Source: an uncultured Chloroflexota bacterium
Lineage (GTDB): Bacteria > Chloroflexota > Limnocylindria > Limnocylindrales > Limnocylindraceae
Length of the DNA stretch: 7,317 bases
Direction: 5' to 3'
Assembly: GCA_903944295.1 (NCBI GenBank)
Contig: CAJARA010000050.1
Location: 1 to 7,317 of the forward strand
Shown here: piece after piece, positions 5,176 through 7,317 of the stretch
How positions within the stretch are numbered: the stretch's first letter is position 1
How the letters are laid out: each line of letters opens with the position of its first letter
Translations under genes and position numbers: made by a program
The notes under the pieces: generated by a model
What the model was told of the DNA's origin: nothing
The model's input: the letters and a program-made list of their open reading frames with translations, nothing else
Database searches by the model: none

Positions 5176-7317
5176 GTGAGCAAGAAGCCCGACTTCACCC
5201 ATCTCCACGTCCACACCGAGTTCAGCCTGCTCGACGGCATGAGCAAGATCGATGCGCTCATGGACGAGACGAAGGCGCTCGGCATGGACTCCATCGCCAT
5301 TACTGACCACGGTGCCCTCTACGGGACGGTGCAGTTTGTCCAGGCGGCGACGAAGCGTGGGATCAAGCCGATCATCGGCGTGGAGACGTATGTTGCACGC
5401 CGCGGCATGGCCGACAAAGAGGGGAAGGCAGACCAGCAACCCTTCCATCTCGTCTTGCTCGCCACGAACGCAGTTGGCTATCGCAACCTCTGCCGTCTCG
5501 TCACAGACGCGCACCTCGACGGCATGTACTACAAGCCGCGCATAGACCTTGATCACCTCGCGAAGTATTCCGAGGGACTGATCGGACTCTCCGGCTGCCT
5601 GAACGGTGAGATCGCGCGTGCCCTTGAGGTTGATGACTGGGAACATGCGCGTGCACTTGCGGGGCGCTACGGCGACATCTTCGGCAAGGAGCGCTTCTAC
5701 TTGGAAGTACAGGATCACGGCCTCCCGGAGCAGAAGCGACTGAACGAGCAACTCTTCAAGCTCGCACCTGAGGTTGGACTCCCACTCGTCCTGACGAACG
5801 ATCTTCACTACGTCCGTGCGCAACAGCGAGAGGCGCATGACGTCCTCCTCTGTATCGGCACCGCAAGCAACCTTGAGACGCCTGGTCGCATGCGCTTTAA
5901 CAGTGGCGAGTTCTACCTGAAGTCGCCTGCGCAGATGGCGTCGCTCTTCCCTGATCGCCCGGACCTGCTGCTCAATACGCGCGCCATCAGCGAAGCGGTC
6001 GACTTCAAGTTGACGCTCGGACAGCCGCGCATGCCAGACGTGGAGGTGCCGAAGGGCGAAACAGTTGAGAGCTGGTTGCGCAAGGAGGCAGAGCGCGGAC
6101 TGCTGCGTCGCTACGGGACGCCGTCTGCCGCGGCACGCGAACGGCTTGAGTACGAGCTCGGCGTGATCCTAAAGATGGGCTACGGCGCCTACTTCCTGAT
6201 CGTGGCCGACTTCGTCCGATTCGCACGTGAGCAGGGGATCGCCACCACCTGCCGAGGGAGCGCACCAGGCTCCATCGTGACCTACACGCTTGGCATCACG
6301 CCGGTTGATCCGTTGCACTACGACCTCCCGTTTGAACGCTTCCTGAATGAGGACCGCGTGACGATGCCGGATATTGATATCGACTTTGAGGATGGTCGCC
6401 GCGAAGAGGTGATCCGCTACGTTGCGCAGAAGTACGGCGAGAGCCAGGTCGCGCAGATCATCACCTTCGGCACAATGGCGGCACGCGCCGCGATCCGTGA
6501 CGTCGGTCGCGTCCTAGGGAAGAGTTATGGCGATGTTGACCGTCTGGCGAAGGCGGTTCCAGACAAGCTCGGCACAACGCTCAGCCAGGCGCGCAAGGAT
6601 GCTGACTTCAAGGCGCTCGCCGAAAGTCCCGACTATGCGCCGCTCGTGAACTTGGCCGAACAGCTCGAAGGTGTGGTGCGCAACGCCTCCACCCACGCCG
6701 CAGGTGTGGTGATCAGTCGCGAGCCGCTCACGGAGATCATGGCGCTGCAGCGCGCCACAAACTCCGAAGGGGTGATGACCCAGATTGAGATGCACGGCGT
6801 TGAGGCGCTCGGGCTTCTCAAGTTCGACTTCCTCGGCCTGGCAAACCTGACGATCTTGCGCACGGCGGTGGATCGGATCAAGGCGACCTACGGCGTTGCG
6901 ATTGACCTCGACACGATTCCGCTCGACGATGCGAAGGCGTTCGCCCTCCTCGCATCGGGCGAGACGAGCGGCATCTTCCAACTCGAGTCGGCGGGGATGC
7001 GCCGCTACATCAAAGAGCTCCGCCCAACGAGCGTCTTCGATCTCGCCGCGATGGTGGCGCTTTACCGGCCGGGGCCAATGGCGAACATCCCCTCGTACAT
7101 TCGGCGGAAGCACGGAACGGAGGCGGTCACGTATCTGCATCCGCTCCTTGAGCCATTCCTGAAGCGCACTTACGGCGTCTTCGTCTACCAGGAGGACATC
7201 ATGGCGGCGGCGTCGGCGCTCGGCGGCTTCTCTGGGCCGAAAGCCGACACGCTCGGCTACGCGGTGCGAAAGAAGAAGGAGGACGTGCTGGCTGGACTAA
7301 AGCAGGAGTTCATTACC
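5176..7317 (+). CDS. dnaE: DNA polymerase III alpha subunit, N-terminal 714 residues (3' truncated by window)
   Basis: This is the replicative DNA polymerase catalytic subunit, which copies both chromosome strands within the Pol III holoenzyme. The frame opens at GTG 5176. An in-frame TAG lies just upstream at 5164, and the PHP motif begins at residue 7, so no other start works. The PHP domain covers about residues 1-270, with candidate metal ligands H11, H13, D20, H45, E70, H91, C141, D209 and H211. The polymerase core follows: CRGSAPGSIVTYTLGIT (359-375), the palm aspartates D399/D401 in MPDIDIDFED (397-406), and the third aspartate D551 in LLKFDFLGL (547-555). Fingers motifs are SGIFQLES (598-605), YRPGPM (630-635) and GYAVRKKK (694-701). 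Family members are about 1150-1200 residues, so the rest of the fingers, the beta-clamp site, the OB fold and the tau-binding region lie beyond the window. It is DnaE type rather than PolC, since no exonuclease insert interrupts the PHP domain. Confidence 0.97.
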   Translation, partial: MSKKPDFTHLHVHTEFSLLDGMSKIDALMDETKALGMDSIAITDHGALYGTVQFVQAATKRGIKPIIGVETYVARRGMADKEGKADQQPFHLVLLATNAVGYRNLCRLVTDAHLDGMYYKPRIDLDHLAKYSEGLIGLSGCLNGEIARALEVDDWEHARALAGRYGDIFGKERFYLEVQDHGLPEQKRLNEQLFKLAPEVGLPLVLTNDLHYVRAQQREAHDVLLCIGTASNLETPGRMRFNSGEFYLKSPAQMASLFPDRPDLLLNTRAISEAVDFKLTLGQPRMPDVEVPKGETVESWLRKEAERGLLRRYGTPSAAARERLEYELGVILKMGYGAYFLIVADFVRFAREQGIATTCRGSAPGSIVTYTLGITPVDPLHYDLPFERFLNEDRVTMPDIDIDFEDGRREEVIRYVAQKYGESQVAQIITFGTMAARAAIRDVGRVLGKSYGDVDRLAKAVPDKLGTTLSQARKDADFKALAESPDYAPLVNLAEQLEGVVRNASTHAAGVVISREPLTEIMALQRATNSEGVMTQIEMHGVEALGLLKFDFLGLANLTILRTAVDRIKATYGVAIDLDTIPLDDAKAFALLASGETSGIFQLESAGMRRYIKELRPTSVFDLAAMVALYRPGPMANIPSYIRRKHGTEAVTYLHPLLEPFLKRTYGVFVYQEDIMAAASALGGFSGPKADTLGYAVRKKKEDVLAGLKQEFIT

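Noticed and set aside
4624..5300. Other minus-strand open frames overlapping the CoA-binding gene, such as 4307-4801 and 4788-5300
   Set aside because: They are alternative frames of the CoA-binding gene or cross into dnaE and gatB. They show no motifs, while the 4624-5142 frame has a complete Rossmann CoA-binding pattern.
5152..5838. 228-codon open frame on the minus strand opposite dnaE
   Set aside because: It is the antisense shadow of the dnaE PHP domain in high-GC DNA. It shows no recognisable domain, and dnaE is certain.
6514..7140. 208-codon open frame on the minus strand opposite dnaE
   Set aside because: It is a shadow frame antisense to the conserved polymerase core, with no family features.
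1..7317. tRNA genes, CRISPR repeats, IS ends or a riboswitch
   Set aside because: Reading both strands, I saw no repeat array, transposase, terminal inverted repeats or tRNA-like cloverleaf. Nearly all bases are coding, and the only non-coding gaps are 1, 8 and 33 nt.

Overview
The window is 7.3 kb of gene-dense, high-GC bacterial chromosome (roughly 60% GC by eye). It holds six protein genes with almost no intergenic space. No mobile element, CRISPR array, rRNA or tRNA gene was seen. The content is housekeeping: the tRNA-dependent amidotransferase genes gatC, gatA and gatB, a class I/II aminotransferase, a small membrane protein, a CoA-binding (YccU-type) protein, and the start of dnaE (DNA polymerase III alpha). 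The host probably belongs to Chloroflexota or a similar high-GC, Gram-positive-like lineage. This rests on remembered family resemblance in DnaE (CRGSAPGS and GYAVRKKK motifs), GatB (MRVEANIS) and the aminotransferase (VPPSGIR, ISLGVGEPDF). It was not tested by a search or tree.

Bases 1-4615 (plus strand) form one tightly packed transcription unit. It runs gatC (3' end only), gatA, aminotransferase, gatB and a 93-residue two-helix membrane protein. The first three junctions are ATGA overlaps, in which the stop codon shares bases with the next start. The last junction is TGAGATG, a single spacer base. GatC, GatA and GatB together form the heterotrimeric amidotransferase that converts Glu-tRNA(Gln) to Gln-tRNA(Gln), and in many bacteria Asp-tRNA(Asn) to Asn-tRNA(Asn). 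GatA carries an intact Lys-Ser-Ser amidase triad. GatB carries a CxC/CxxC cysteine set that probably binds zinc. The aminotransferase sits inside the gat genes, so a pool-balancing role for Glu, Asp or Gln is conceivable but unproven.

Bases 4624-5142 (minus strand) encode the CoA-binding protein. It converges on the gat operon with only 8 nt between the two stop codons. Bases 5143-5175 are a 33-nt divergent spacer. It holds a TANNNT -10-like hexamer for each direction, each exactly 6 nt from its start codon. This arrangement suggests leaderless transcripts, at least for dnaE, which has no visible Shine-Dalgarno sequence.

Bases 5176-7317 (plus strand) are the first 714 codons of dnaE. The gene starts with GTG and runs off the window. 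Its N-terminal PHP domain keeps all nine residues expected for a metal-binding, potentially proofreading exonuclease, and the polymerase aspartates are present.

I found no clearly novel system. The most interesting points are the aminotransferase nested in the gat operon, the symmetrical leaderless-type promoters, the intact PHP site, and the unknown small membrane protein.
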